DNA of 63,559 bases, taken from contig JAITKM010000008.1 of the NCBI GenBank assembly GCA_031278395.1, forward strand, positions 1 to 63,559. Direction: 5' to 3'. The notes beneath the pieces were generated by a model, which saw only the letters and a list, made by a program, of their open reading frames with translations, was not told the origin of the DNA and searched no databases. This DNA is from Deltaproteobacteria bacterium (GTDB lineage: Bacteria > Bdellovibrionota_C > UBA2361 > SZUA-149 > JAITKM01). Position 1 is the stretch's first letter; the number at the start of each line of letters is the position of its first letter. Shown here in pieces: positions 6,715 through 15,468 of this stretch. The translations under genes were made by a program, and so were the position numbers.

Positions 6715-7895
6715 TACTCCCAAACAAGTTCACTCTTTTTATTATCAAGCATATTCATTACAACCAATTTAAACTTGGCGGTTCGTGTTCGATTATCAAA
6801 TTCAACTTTTCCGACAACAGTATTAAGCTCTTTTATCTGTGCAAGAGATGTAAAAATATCTTCCGTTGACAGAGTTTTCGATTGTTTAATTCCTTCAAAT
6901 AAGAATTGCATTGCAGCGCAAGGAAATCCGGAAGCAAAATCCAATTCAGCTTTATAAGTGTTTCTATAATCATTGACTATCAAGATTGAATTTGTATCTA
7001 ATAAGTCTTTGGAGTTATCTTTCACATTACATTCAGGAGCAACATAATAAACGGAACTGATATCTTGTGGTAACATATTTTTCAATTCCGTTGTAGAAAT
7101 TGTAGAAGAAACTGCATAGGGAACATTTAATCCAATTTCTCGTCCTTGCCTTATTGCTTTTGCAATCCTTTGGTCTGCACCAGCAAACAAGCAAAAATCA
7201 GAGTTAAATGATTTTAATATAGTAAGTTGTTGCCTATGGTCAGGATTTTCTCCCTTATAATTACCCGACTTAACTACCGTCCCACCTAACGCTGTAAAAT
7301 TTTCAATAAAATATCGAACAAAATCCTTACCAAAATCATCATCTACCGAGTATGTTACAACCCGTTTCATATGTTTTGAGTTATAGAAAAATTTAGCCAA
7401 CGTTTCAGCCTCTTGCTGTGTTGATTGTGCAACATTAAATATTTTTGGATATAATGTGGTTATATCTGTTTTCGCAATGTGTGAAGTAACAAATAATCCT
7501 CCATTTTTCTCTTTTACCAATGCCGATGAAAGTATTGCTACCGTTGGAACAGAATAAATCGAAACAAATATATCAATATTATCATTTTCAGATAATTTGT
7601 TATACGCTGCCACTCCTTCTTTCGCTTGATTTACACTATCTTCATATATCACCAATATTTTACGACCATTAATACCATTATTATTTTGATGTTTTATGGC
7701 AATATCAATTCCGCGTTTAGTCAGTTCACCTGCAAAACTTGCAGGTCCTGTCAATGGCAAAATCGCCCCGATTTTAATGACATCCTTATCCTTATTGGTA
7801 TTTGTCTGGTTTTTTCGATTAACAACCAGCACGGTAACAATTACAAGGAGGACAACGGCAATTGTTCCGAGAACGAACTTTTTATTCTTAAACAT
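6714..7895 (-). CDS. ABC transporter substrate-binding protein, periplasmic binding protein type I (Leu/Ile/Val family)
   Basis: 393 residues. A hydrophobic N-terminal segment (residues 7-25) has no lipobox cysteine, so it is probably a membrane anchor or an uncleaved signal. The mature domain starts with IKIGAILPLTGPASFAGEL and continues GIDIAIKHQN, the classic start of LivJ/LivK-type receptors. RKILVIYEDSVNQAKEGVAA and the later VTYSVDDDFGKDF fit the two-lobed type I fold. It would capture the substrate for the adjacent livHMGF genes, but it is transcribed towards them and lies between inverted repeats. Substrate specificity is unknown. Confidence 0.88.
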   Translation of the reverse strand: MFKNKKFVLGTIAVVLLVIVTVLVVNRKNQTNTNKDKDVIKIGAILPLTGPASFAGELTKRGIDIAIKHQNNNGINGRKILVIYEDSVNQAKEGVAAYNKLSENDNIDIFVSIYSVPTVAILSSALVKEKNGGLFVTSHIAKTDITTLYPKIFNVAQSTQQEAETLAKFFYNSKHMKRVVTYSVDDDFGKDFVRYFIENFTALGGTVVKSGNYKGENPDHRQQLTILKSFNSDFCLFAGADQRIAKAIRQGREIGLNVPYAVSSTISTTELKNMLPQDISSVYYVAPECNVKDNSKDLLDTNSILIVNDYRNTYKAELDFASGFPCAAMQFLFEGIKQSKTLSTEDIFTSLAQIKELNTVVGKVEFDNRTRTAKFKLVVMNMLDNKKSELVWE

Positions 7896-7933
7896 TTTTA
7901 TTTAGTTAGTTAAATTTTAAGGGGAGCCACAAA

Positions 7934-8226
7934 CAAATTTAAAAAAATTCCACTGATACATTACAGCGCGAATTGTTTTTGTTATTGTCTTTTTAGCGGT
8001 AATTCGTGTCAATTTGTCAATTCGTGGACAAAAATAAACTACACCCCATAAAACGTTTTAAATATTGTCTCTGTATTTTTAAGTTGGTCAAGAGGTAGGT
8101 TATTTTTAAAAATTTCACCATTGCGCATGACCACAATTCGTATCGCAAAATCCGGCAAAAATTGCAAGTTCTGCTCGACAACCAACACCGCCGTATCAGT
8201 CCCACGGATTTGTTCTTTAATCCGTT
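7934..8226 (-). repeat. Right arm of 293-bp inverted repeat with livF 3' fragment
   Basis: Reverse complement of 6070-6362 with about four mismatches. It includes a promoterless, startless livF tail, so the coding part here is not an independent gene. It ends at AATCCGTT, within a few bases of the junction TCATCATTCATTC. Confidence 0.92.
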
Positions 8227-8254
8227 TCATCATTCATTCTGGTCATCATTCATT

Positions 8255-8272
8255 TGGTGCAGCGCTGCACCA
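8255..8272. repeat. 18-bp perfect palindrome made of two repeat ends
   Basis: TGGTGCAGCGCTGCACCA is exactly self-complementary and is followed by GAGAAAAAC. It looks like the two outer ends of the 841-2650 element family joined without a core. The remaining spacer up to 8453 shows nothing else of note. Confidence 0.7.
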
Positions 8273-8453
8273 GAGAAAAACTAATTGTTGTGAACAATAA
8301 AAAAAGTTCAATTATCTTCTTTTAAATGTGTATAACGTACTTAATATGTTAAGACTATTATATTTATAAACAAAGTTATTAGTAATAAAGAATTTTCCAC
8401 TTGTGGTGATTTATAATCAATAATAAACACCGCAGCTAGACTTTTAGGACTTT

Positions 8454-8981
8454 ATGAATATGGAAATACTTGGCGAAAATATTTGTTTTATAATCATTAC
8501 TGCATTTATCCTTGGTGGAGCTTTCTTGGCTACTTTTTTAAAAGATATTACATCTGCAGCTTTTAGTTTATTTTTTACGCTCTTTGGAATAGCTGGCTAT
8601 TATATATTACTGAATTCTGATTTTATCGCTGTCACACAAGTTATGGTTTATGTGGGCGGTGTTTTGATTTTAATTATTTTTGGAATTTTATTAACCAACC
8701 GAGACTTTAATCATAATCCCAATACCAGATTAAAAAAAATTAGCGTTTATCTGACAAGTCTTGTTTTATTCTCAATAGTCCTTTGGCCAATCATTACTAG
8801 TAAGAAATTGGCTGATAATATTAAAGGAGATCGCTATGCTCTAGCTTTAACTTCCGATATTGGGGAAGCTTTAACAACAGATTGGATCTTTAATTTTATA
8901 CTTGCTGGAATTGTTTTATTACTAATCCTGATTGCTTCAGCCTTTCTAATAAGGAGAAACGATTCGTCAAATGGAATTTAA
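8454..8981 (+). CDS. nuoJ: NADH-quinone oxidoreductase subunit J
   Basis: 175 residues with five predicted membrane spans. The segment VTQVMVYVGGVLILIIFGI matches the conserved third helix of NuoJ/ND6. It belongs to the membrane arm of complex I, near the quinone end, and takes part in proton transfer. It is followed without a gap by nuoK, whose start overlaps the last 11 bases. nuoA-I are not in this window, so the complex I genes are split. The start could be ATG at 8454 or 8460. Confidence 0.92.
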   Translation: MNMEILGENICFIIITAFILGGAFLATFLKDITSAAFSLFFTLFGIAGYYILLNSDFIAVTQVMVYVGGVLILIIFGILLTNRDFNHNPNTRLKKISVYLTSLVLFSIVLWPIITSKKLADNIKGDRYALALTSDIGEALTTDWIFNFILAGIVLLLILIASAFLIRRNDSSNGI

Positions 8982-9336
8982 TAAACTAAGTAGTCTCGTC
9001 TCACTTTTTACAGAGCCGGGAACTCAATTGGAACATTACTTATTTATTTCAGGTATCCTCTTTACCTTAGGTCTTATCAATTGCTTGTTAAGAAATAATG
9101 CAGTTGGTATCTTAATTGGAATTGAGCTAATCCTCAATTCAGCTATTCTAAATTTTATGGCTTTTTGGCATTTTCTGCCGCAAGGTAGTGATGCAAGTCC
9201 CAGCGGACCCCTAGCGGCAATCTTTATTATTGTTTTAGTAGCTTGTGAGTCAGCAGTTGCTCTGGCAATGCTTTTAAATCTGAATTTTAAGTCTGGAACT
9301 ATAGAAGTTGATCGAGCAAACAAAATGAAAAATTAA
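8971..9336 (+). CDS. nuoK: NADH-quinone oxidoreductase subunit K
   Basis: 121 residues, three membrane spans. The two membrane glutamates essential in this family are present (E52 in GIELILNS and E93 in ACESAVALAM, corresponding to E. coli E36 and E72). There are about 16 extra N-terminal residues compared with E. coli. Its start overlaps nuoJ, implying coupled translation. Confidence 0.93.
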   Translation: MEFNKLSSLVSLFTEPGTQLEHYLFISGILFTLGLINCLLRNNAVGILIGIELILNSAILNFMAFWHFLPQGSDASPSGPLAAIFIIVLVACESAVALAMLLNLNFKSGTIEVDRANKMKN

Positions 9337-9341
9337 AAATT

Positions 9342-11282
9342 ATGAATTATATTACTGACGATCTAAACTTAAATCTGGTGCTTTCTATCTTTTTTTTACC
9401 AGCCTGCACCTTGCTAATTCTAGCTTTTTTTAAGCAATATTTATTTAGGCGCGGCGACGTCTTAGCCACTATTATTATGGGTTTTTGCCTTTTTTTTGCC
9501 TGCCAGCTACTGCTTAATCTGTTGGATACTAAGTCTTGGACTCTGGTCAACCAGTCATTTAATTGGATTAAAAATACAAATTTGCAGGGAGGTATTTTAG
9601 TCGATAGATTGACCTGCATCATGCTGGTAATTATCACCTTAGTTAGTTTTCTCGTTCATCTATTTTCCACTAAATATATGAGTGGTGATATTCGCTATAA
9701 TCGTTACTTCTGCTATTTATTGCTTTTTACTACTTCAATGGTTGGCTTAGTTTTAGCGAACAACTTACTTTTTTTGTTTATCTTCTGGGAGCTAGTGGGG
9801 ATATGTAGTTATTTACTGATTGGACATTGGTATGAAAAAACTTCTGCCTACAAGGCGGCAATTAAGGCTTTTATTGTCACGAAAATTGGTGATCTGGGGA
9901 TGATAATTAGTTTATTAATCTGCTGGCAAGCCGTTGGTTCTTTGCAGTTCGTGGATATTTTTACGGCTTTGCAGTCTGACGTGCTTTCTGGCACTACTCG
10001 CACAATCTTTGGTTTAGGTTTGTTTTTCGCAGCGCTAGGCAAAAGCGCTCAATTTCCATTACATGTTTGGTTACCAGATGCGATGGAAGGTCCAACTCCT
10101 GTCAGTGCTTTAATCCATGCTGCAACTATGGTGGCAGCTGGTGTGTATTTGCTCGCTAGACTTTTTCTAGTCTTTGATAATGAAACTTTGTTATATGTTG
10201 CTTACGTTGGGGTGATTACTGCAATTTTCGCTGCCTGCCTAGCTACAGTGCAAACCGATATTAAACGTGTGTTGGCTTATTCTACGATTAGTCAGCTTGG
10301 ATTAATGTTTCTTGGCATTGGGGTAGGTGTTTATTCCGCCTCAATCTTTCATCTAGGAACACATGCTTTTTTTAAGGCTGGCTTATTTTTAGGGGCTGGA
10401 GCATTGATTTATGGCGCTCAACATGAACAGTCAATTTTAAAGTTTGGTGGGTTACGAAGGAAAATGCCGAAGATTGCAGTTTGTTACTTGCTTTGCACCT
10501 TAGCCTTAGTTGGTTTTCCATTGTTTTCTGGTTTTTGGAGTAAAGAGGCAATCTTAACTGGTGTGTTAAATTTTAGTTCTAATGGAAGGTTAGAAGATAA
10601 TTCTAATTTTTTAGTCTTGGCGAGTTTTGCTACGGTTTTTCTGACAGCTTTTTATATGTTTAGGCAGTTCTTTCTGACTTTTACTGGGACGCCGCGTGAT
10701 CAAGAAATATACGAAAACGCAAAAGACGCAAATTGGCAGATGTTTGTCCCGTTAGTTGTGCTTTCAGTTTTAGCTTTGGTAGCTGGTGGAGTTATTGATA
10801 GTTCTTGGTTTAGAAATTTTTATCCGCAGATTTCTTTGGAACAGCAAATTCAAAGTTTAACTGGAATTGCACTAGAGCTTGATAACCTTGTATATACGCA
10901 AGGTTTGCTCCAAGCAGAGTCTAGTCAGCAGCTTGTCACAGTTTGGTCAATAGCGCTGGTTTTTGGCGGAATTATTGCAAGTTCAATTTTTTTCTATTTT
11001 AATTATGGAAGTAATTTAAATAGGTTTTCTGCGATTTTCATTTATTTTGATAAACTCGCTAAAACTGTTCCAAATCTGTTAGCCTCTGGTGTAAATTGTT
11101 TTGCGAAATTGATTACAGTTTTTGATAACTTAATCTTGGATAAAATTATCACGCAAGGCACGACTAGCTTTTTAAATTTTGGGGGAAGTAAACTGTCGCT
11201 TATCCAAAGCGGAAATGTTAGAAATTACTTTTTATTCAGTATTATTGGGATAATTGTTTTAACTATACTACTAACGAATTAA
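9342..11282 (+). CDS. nuoL: NADH-quinone oxidoreductase subunit L
   Basis: 646 residues, a Mrp-antiporter-like membrane subunit with about 14-16 spans and the long lateral helix expected near the C-terminus. FIFWELVGICSYLLIG carries the conserved Glu (about 150), and ALGKSAQFPLHVWLPDAMEGPTPVSALIHAATM carries the conserved Lys (about 234) and the antiporter core. It pumps protons in the distal membrane arm. It lies five bases after nuoK. Confidence 0.95.
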   Translation: MNYITDDLNLNLVLSIFFLPACTLLILAFFKQYLFRRGDVLATIIMGFCLFFACQLLLNLLDTKSWTLVNQSFNWIKNTNLQGGILVDRLTCIMLVIITLVSFLVHLFSTKYMSGDIRYNRYFCYLLLFTTSMVGLVLANNLLFLFIFWELVGICSYLLIGHWYEKTSAYKAAIKAFIVTKIGDLGMIISLLICWQAVGSLQFVDIFTALQSDVLSGTTRTIFGLGLFFAALGKSAQFPLHVWLPDAMEGPTPVSALIHAATMVAAGVYLLARLFLVFDNETLLYVAYVGVITAIFAACLATVQTDIKRVLAYSTISQLGLMFLGIGVGVYSASIFHLGTHAFFKAGLFLGAGALIYGAQHEQSILKFGGLRRKMPKIAVCYLLCTLALVGFPLFSGFWSKEAILTGVLNFSSNGRLEDNSNFLVLASFATVFLTAFYMFRQFFLTFTGTPRDQEIYENAKDANWQMFVPLVVLSVLALVAGGVIDSSWFRNFYPQISLEQQIQSLTGIALELDNLVYTQGLLQAESSQQLVTVWSIALVFGGIIASSIFFYFNYGSNLNRFSAIFIYFDKLAKTVPNLLASGVNCFAKLITVFDNLILDKIITQGTTSFLNFGGSKLSLIQSGNVRNYFLFSIIGIIVLTILLTN

Positions 11283-11287
11283 TAATC

Positions 11288-12790
11288 ATGGAACAATATT
11301 TACTTTCAGCTATACTTTTTACGCCATTAATTGGAGCCTTGCTAATTTTTGTAACGCCAGCCAGTCAGAAAACTTTAATTAAAACTCTAGCTAGTCTAAC
11401 GACATTAATAGTTTTTTCCTTAATTTTGCTAGCTACCCAAAGTTATACGAGCAATTATCTAAAATCTGATATTCCAGCCTTAGCTGGTTTTGACATGCGA
11501 ACTTTTATTGAATTTGAATGGATCACAAGTTTTCATATTTATTATAGGCTAGGCGTTGATGGACTGTCAGTAGTGCTGCTGTTGTTGACTGGTTTTTTGT
11601 TTTTGATTGCGAATTTTATTGCATTTTCTATTGAAAAAAATCTGAAAGCATTTTTTGCGCTGTATTTAATTTTGCTGTGTGGGGTAGTTGGTATTTTTAC
11701 CTCGTTGGACTTTTTCTTATTTTATATTTTTTGGGAAGTTATGTTACTTCCAATGTATTTTTTAATTGGCATTTGGGGTGGCGAACGAAAAGAATATGCT
11801 GCGATTAAATTTTTTCTTTATACTTTCTTTGGCTCGATTCTGATTCTGATAGTGATTCTGGCTTTTTATTTTAAAATGGTTTCGTTAGGGTTAAGTGAAT
11901 TTGCTTTTAATATTCCAGAATTGATTGCAAGACAGCCTTTTGCGGATTTGGCAGGTAAGGATAGTCTAATAGTTTTAGTTTTGTTTTGGCTTTTATTTAT
12001 TGGTTTTGCAGTCAAAATGCCTATTTTTCCTTTGCATATGTGGCTTCCGACTGCGCATGTTCAGGCTCCAACAGCAATCTCTGTGATTCTGGCGGGTGTA
12101 CTGTTAAAGCTTGGCAGTTATGGTTTATTAAGACTGAATATTCCGCTTTTTCAGGAAGTCGTTCGGTTGGATTGGGTGATATTAGTTCTCGCTATTTTGG
12201 GAGTAATTAATATTATTTATGGCGCATTGTGCGCTTTGGGGCAAAGAGATTTGAAGTCGCTGGTTGCTTATAGTTCGATTAGTCATATGGGTTATGTTTT
12301 ATTGGGTATTGCAACGTTGACAGTGATTGGCACTAACGGAGCGATTTTTCAGATGGTGGCGCATGGTTTGTCGTCAGCTCTGCTTTTTGCGATTGTTGGC
12401 GTGCTTTATGAGCGTACGCATCATAGAGAGATTGCGCAGTTTGGTGGTCTTGCAGGCGTGATGCCGATTTTTTTTAGTTTAGCTTTGATTGGTTTTTTTA
12501 GTGGGTTAGGGCTTCCAGCGCTATGTGGTTTTGTGGGCGAAATTATGGTCTTGCTTGGAGTATATGCTTACAATAGAACTCTTGCGTTGATAGCTATTTT
12601 CGGCATGCTGTTAACGGCTGGTTATTTATTATGGACTTTGCAAAGGGTATTCCTAGGAACTAAAAAAATAGAATATTTAAATCTTAAAGATTGTTCTAAT
12701 CGTGAGCTAATCTATCTTGTTCCGTTGGCTCTTGCCTGTATCATTTTTGGTATCTTTCCTAATTTATTGATTAATATTTACTCCTCTTAA
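11288..12790 (+). CDS. nuoM: NADH-quinone oxidoreductase subunit M
   Basis: 500 residues, antiporter-like. YIFWEVMLLPMYFLIGIWGG and AVKMPIFPLHMWLPTAHVQA are the conserved NuoM Glu and Lys regions. It starts 5 bases after nuoL. It is the last nuo gene here: nuoN, which usually follows, is absent, and the next gene is a polysaccharide exporter. Confidence 0.95.
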   Translation: MEQYLLSAILFTPLIGALLIFVTPASQKTLIKTLASLTTLIVFSLILLATQSYTSNYLKSDIPALAGFDMRTFIEFEWITSFHIYYRLGVDGLSVVLLLLTGFLFLIANFIAFSIEKNLKAFFALYLILLCGVVGIFTSLDFFLFYIFWEVMLLPMYFLIGIWGGERKEYAAIKFFLYTFFGSILILIVILAFYFKMVSLGLSEFAFNIPELIARQPFADLAGKDSLIVLVLFWLLFIGFAVKMPIFPLHMWLPTAHVQAPTAISVILAGVLLKLGSYGLLRLNIPLFQEVVRLDWVILVLAILGVINIIYGALCALGQRDLKSLVAYSSISHMGYVLLGIATLTVIGTNGAIFQMVAHGLSSALLFAIVGVLYERTHHREIAQFGGLAGVMPIFFSLALIGFFSGLGLPALCGFVGEIMVLLGVYAYNRTLALIAIFGMLLTAGYLLWTLQRVFLGTKKIEYLNLKDCSNRELIYLVPLALACIIFGIFPNLLINIYSS

Positions 12791-12912
12791 CCTCTCTGTT
12801 TCTGGCTTGTTCTGGTATGAGATAGGGTAGTCCTTAAGTTATGATATTATTATTTCCATTTTTCAACGTTATGTTATAAGAGACAGCGTTTAATTAATGC
12901 TAATTATTTTTT

Positions 12913-13809
12913 ATGAGTTATGAATTAACCGAAAATGTTGTTGGTCTGGGTGTTATAAATCAAGAAAATGTTGAGGATTGGGATATTGTAATTGAATCGA
13001 AAAGTCGTTTTTTTGATTTAGGGTTAAGGGAATTGTGGCGAGCCAGAGATTTGATCAGTATGTTTATAGTTCGTGATTTTATTACGCTCTATAAACAAAC
13101 TATTTTTGGACCACTGTGGCTGATTATCCAGCCAGTTTTAACAACATTGATGTTTATGTTTATTTTTGGCAAGCTGGTTGGAATTCCTACGGATGGTGTG
13201 CCACCCCCAATTTTTTATATGTCTGGCATTTTATGTTGGTTTTACTTTTCAGATTGTTGCAAGCGCGTGGGAAACTCATTTGCTGAACATCAAGGGCTTT
13301 ATAGTAAAGTTTATTTTCCCCGTTTAGTTATCCCATTGTCTTTTGTGATTTTTAATATTTCAAAATTTGCAGTTCAACTCTTCATCCTGAGTTGTGTTTA
13401 TGCTTATTTTGTTTATAATGGTTGTAGAATATGTCCTAATTTTTACTTGTTATTACTTCCTTTGTTAGTTCTGATTATTGCAGCTTTAGGGTTAGGTCTT
13501 GGTTTAATCATTTCATCCTTAACAGTCCGCTATCGCGATCTTAAATATTTAGTTGATTTTGGGTTGCGCTTATTGATGTATCTAACGCCTATTATTTATC
13601 CAATTTCAGAGCTTTCTTTTAAATATAAAGTAATTTTAATGTTAAATCCAGTGGCGCCAGTTATTGTAACTTTTAAATATGGACTTTGGGGACAAGGCTA
13701 TTTTAATTGGTTACCGCTATGTTATAGTTTTGTGTTTGCAGGCGTCTTATTGTATTTTGGAATATTGCTATTTAATAGGACGTCAAAAGATTTTATGGAT
13801 GTAATATAA
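12913..13809 (+). CDS. wzm: ABC-2 type polysaccharide export permease (Wzm/TagG-like)
   Basis: 298 residues. The cytoplasmic N-terminus carries RDFITLYKQTIFGPLWLIIQP, the characteristic approach to the first span of Wzm/RfbA-type exporters. It then has about six membrane spans and the conserved loop TVRYRDLKYLVDF before span 4. It exports O-antigen, teichoic-acid-like or capsular polysaccharide together with the ATPase 13 bases downstream. No glycosyltransferase genes are adjacent. Confidence 0.88.
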   Translation: MSYELTENVVGLGVINQENVEDWDIVIESKSRFFDLGLRELWRARDLISMFIVRDFITLYKQTIFGPLWLIIQPVLTTLMFMFIFGKLVGIPTDGVPPPIFYMSGILCWFYFSDCCKRVGNSFAEHQGLYSKVYFPRLVIPLSFVIFNISKFAVQLFILSCVYAYFVYNGCRICPNFYLLLLPLLVLIIAALGLGLGLIISSLTVRYRDLKYLVDFGLRLLMYLTPIIYPISELSFKYKVILMLNPVAPVIVTFKYGLWGQGYFNWLPLCYSFVFAGVLLYFGILLFNRTSKDFMDVI

Positions 13810-13822
13810 ACAGCTAGATCAG

Positions 13823-14653
13823 ATGACTACAGTAATTGAAGTTGAGAATGTTTCTAAACAATATCGGCTAGGGACCTTGGGGACCGGAACACTTGTTCAT
13901 GATCTCAATCGGTGGTGGCAGTTAACCAGAGGATGCGAAGATCCATATACTATAATTGGGCAGGAAACAGGTGGCTATGTAGAGTCTGCTAGAGGTCAGT
14001 TTTTGTGGGCTTTAAAGGATGTATCCTTTAAAGTGCAAAGAGGGGACATGTTGGGTATTGTTGGACATAACGGAGCAGGCAAAACAACTCTTTTAAGAAT
14101 TATTGCTAGAATTACTAAACCTACGTTTGGAACTGTTAAAATAAAAGGGCGAATAGTTACACTTTTTGAAACAGGGACAGGATTTCATTCTGATTTAACA
14201 GGCAGAGAAAATATTTATATCAACGGAGTTATTTTAGGGATGAGCAAAAAAGAAATTGCCCAAAAACTTGATGAAATTGTGGATTTTAGTGGTTTAGAAA
14301 AATTTATTGATCTGCCAGTGAAACGTTATTCTTCTGGTATGCGGGCTAAGTTGGCTTTTTCGGTAGTTGCTCATCTGCCACAGGATATTTTTATCTTTGA
14401 TGAGGTGTTTGGGGCAGGGGATATAGCTTTTAAGGATAAGGCGATAAAAAAAATTCAGGCAATTACAGAAGATAGTAGTAAAACTGCTATTTTTGTTAGT
14501 CATGCTTTAGATAATTTAAAGAAAATCTGTAATCGAGGGATTGTGTTAAATGGCGGAAAGCTTGTTTTTGAAGGTCAAATTGACAGTGCGGTGGAGAAAT
14601 ATTTACAGATTCAATTGCAAAAAAGTAATTTTTTGATAAAAAGGGCGAGCTGA
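13823..14653 (+). CDS. wzt: Polysaccharide export ABC transporter ATPase (Wzt/TagH-like)
   Basis: 276 residues. Walker A GHNGAGKTT (81-89), the family-typical GRIVTLFETGTGFHSDLTGRENIY segment, signature YSSGM (169-173), and Walker B with D193-E194. The C-terminal carbohydrate-binding domain of long Wzt proteins is missing, so it is the short form that does not itself recognise a capped chain. It forms the exporter with the permease immediately upstream. Confidence 0.88.
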   Translation: MTTVIEVENVSKQYRLGTLGTGTLVHDLNRWWQLTRGCEDPYTIIGQETGGYVESARGQFLWALKDVSFKVQRGDMLGIVGHNGAGKTTLLRIIARITKPTFGTVKIKGRIVTLFETGTGFHSDLTGRENIYINGVILGMSKKEIAQKLDEIVDFSGLEKFIDLPVKRYSSGMRAKLAFSVVAHLPQDIFIFDEVFGAGDIAFKDKAIKKIQAITEDSSKTAIFVSHALDNLKKICNRGIVLNGGKLVFEGQIDSAVEKYLQIQLQKSNFLIKRAS

Positions 14654-14707
14654 GATGCGGGCGGGTAGTGGTTAATTATAAATTAAAAATTGAGATAAGG
14701 GGGATGT

Positions 14708-15433
14708 ATGTCGGGACATTCAAAGTGGCATAAAATTAAAAGAGCCAAAGGAGAACAGGATAAAAAACGCGGTAAAATTTTTACTCGTTGTCTACATGAA
14801 ATTGCGGTTGCTGTGAAAGAAGGTAAGAGTGGCGATCCTGATAGTAATCCGAGGCTGAGGATTGCTGTGGATAAGGCAAAGTCAAACAACATGCCTAATG
14901 ATAATATTGAACGGGCGATTAAGCGGGCTTTAGGTGGTGAGAAAGATGTTGAAAAATTTGAATCGACATATGAAGGATATGGACCAGGGGGAACAGCGTT
15001 GTTTGTAGAAGTTTTGACAGATAATAAAAACAGAACAGTGGGCGAAGTGCGACATGCGTTTACAAAATGCGGTGGTTCTTTGGGTGAGAATGGTTGTGTG
15101 GGGTGGATGTTTACTCGAAAGGGTGTGTTTTTAATTCCTAAAGCGCAGGCAACGGAAGAGCAAATATACGATGTGGCGTTAGAAGCCGGCGCTGGAGATA
15201 TTGAGGATGCGGATGATATGTGGGAGATTACTTGTGAAGTTGCAGATTTTGCTAATATCCAAAAGGCGTTGTCGCAAAAATTCACCTTTGAGGAAGCGGA
15301 GTTACAAATGGTTCCGTCTAATCGAGTTGAGGTTTCTGGCAAGGAAGCCGAGCAGATTGCGCGTTTAGTTGAAATGCTGGAAGACTTGGATGATGTGATG
15401 GCTGTCTATACTAACGGCGACTTTGTGGGGTAA
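14708..15433 (+). CDS. yebC: YebC/PmpR-family translation and transcription factor
   Basis: 241 residues. The N-terminus MSGHSKWHKIKRAKGEQDKKRGKIF is the signature of the TACO1/YebC family. NNMPNDNIERAIKRALG and YEGYGPGGTALFVEVLTDN follow in the usual order. The family relieves ribosome stalling at proline-rich stretches, and some members bind DNA. Start ATG is preceded by AAGGGGGATGT. Its neighbour in many genomes is ruvC, which is not present here. Confidence 0.95.
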   Translation: MSGHSKWHKIKRAKGEQDKKRGKIFTRCLHEIAVAVKEGKSGDPDSNPRLRIAVDKAKSNNMPNDNIERAIKRALGGEKDVEKFESTYEGYGPGGTALFVEVLTDNKNRTVGEVRHAFTKCGGSLGENGCVGWMFTRKGVFLIPKAQATEEQIYDVALEAGAGDIEDADDMWEITCEVADFANIQKALSQKFTFEEAELQMVPSNRVEVSGKEAEQIARLVEMLEDLDDVMAVYTNGDFVG

Positions 15434-15468
15434 TTTCTAAGGATAGGGTGGAGGCAAGTTCTAACTGT

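Noticed and set aside
6070-8226. The inverted repeats as insertion sequence ends
   Set aside because: The arms contain the livF tail and no transposase lies between them; the enclosed gene is a binding protein. A composite transposon is not supported.
8017-8233. Two overlapping short minus-strand frames resembling the LivF C-terminus
   Set aside because: They are the duplicated livF tail inside the right inverted repeat arm and lack the ATP-binding half.
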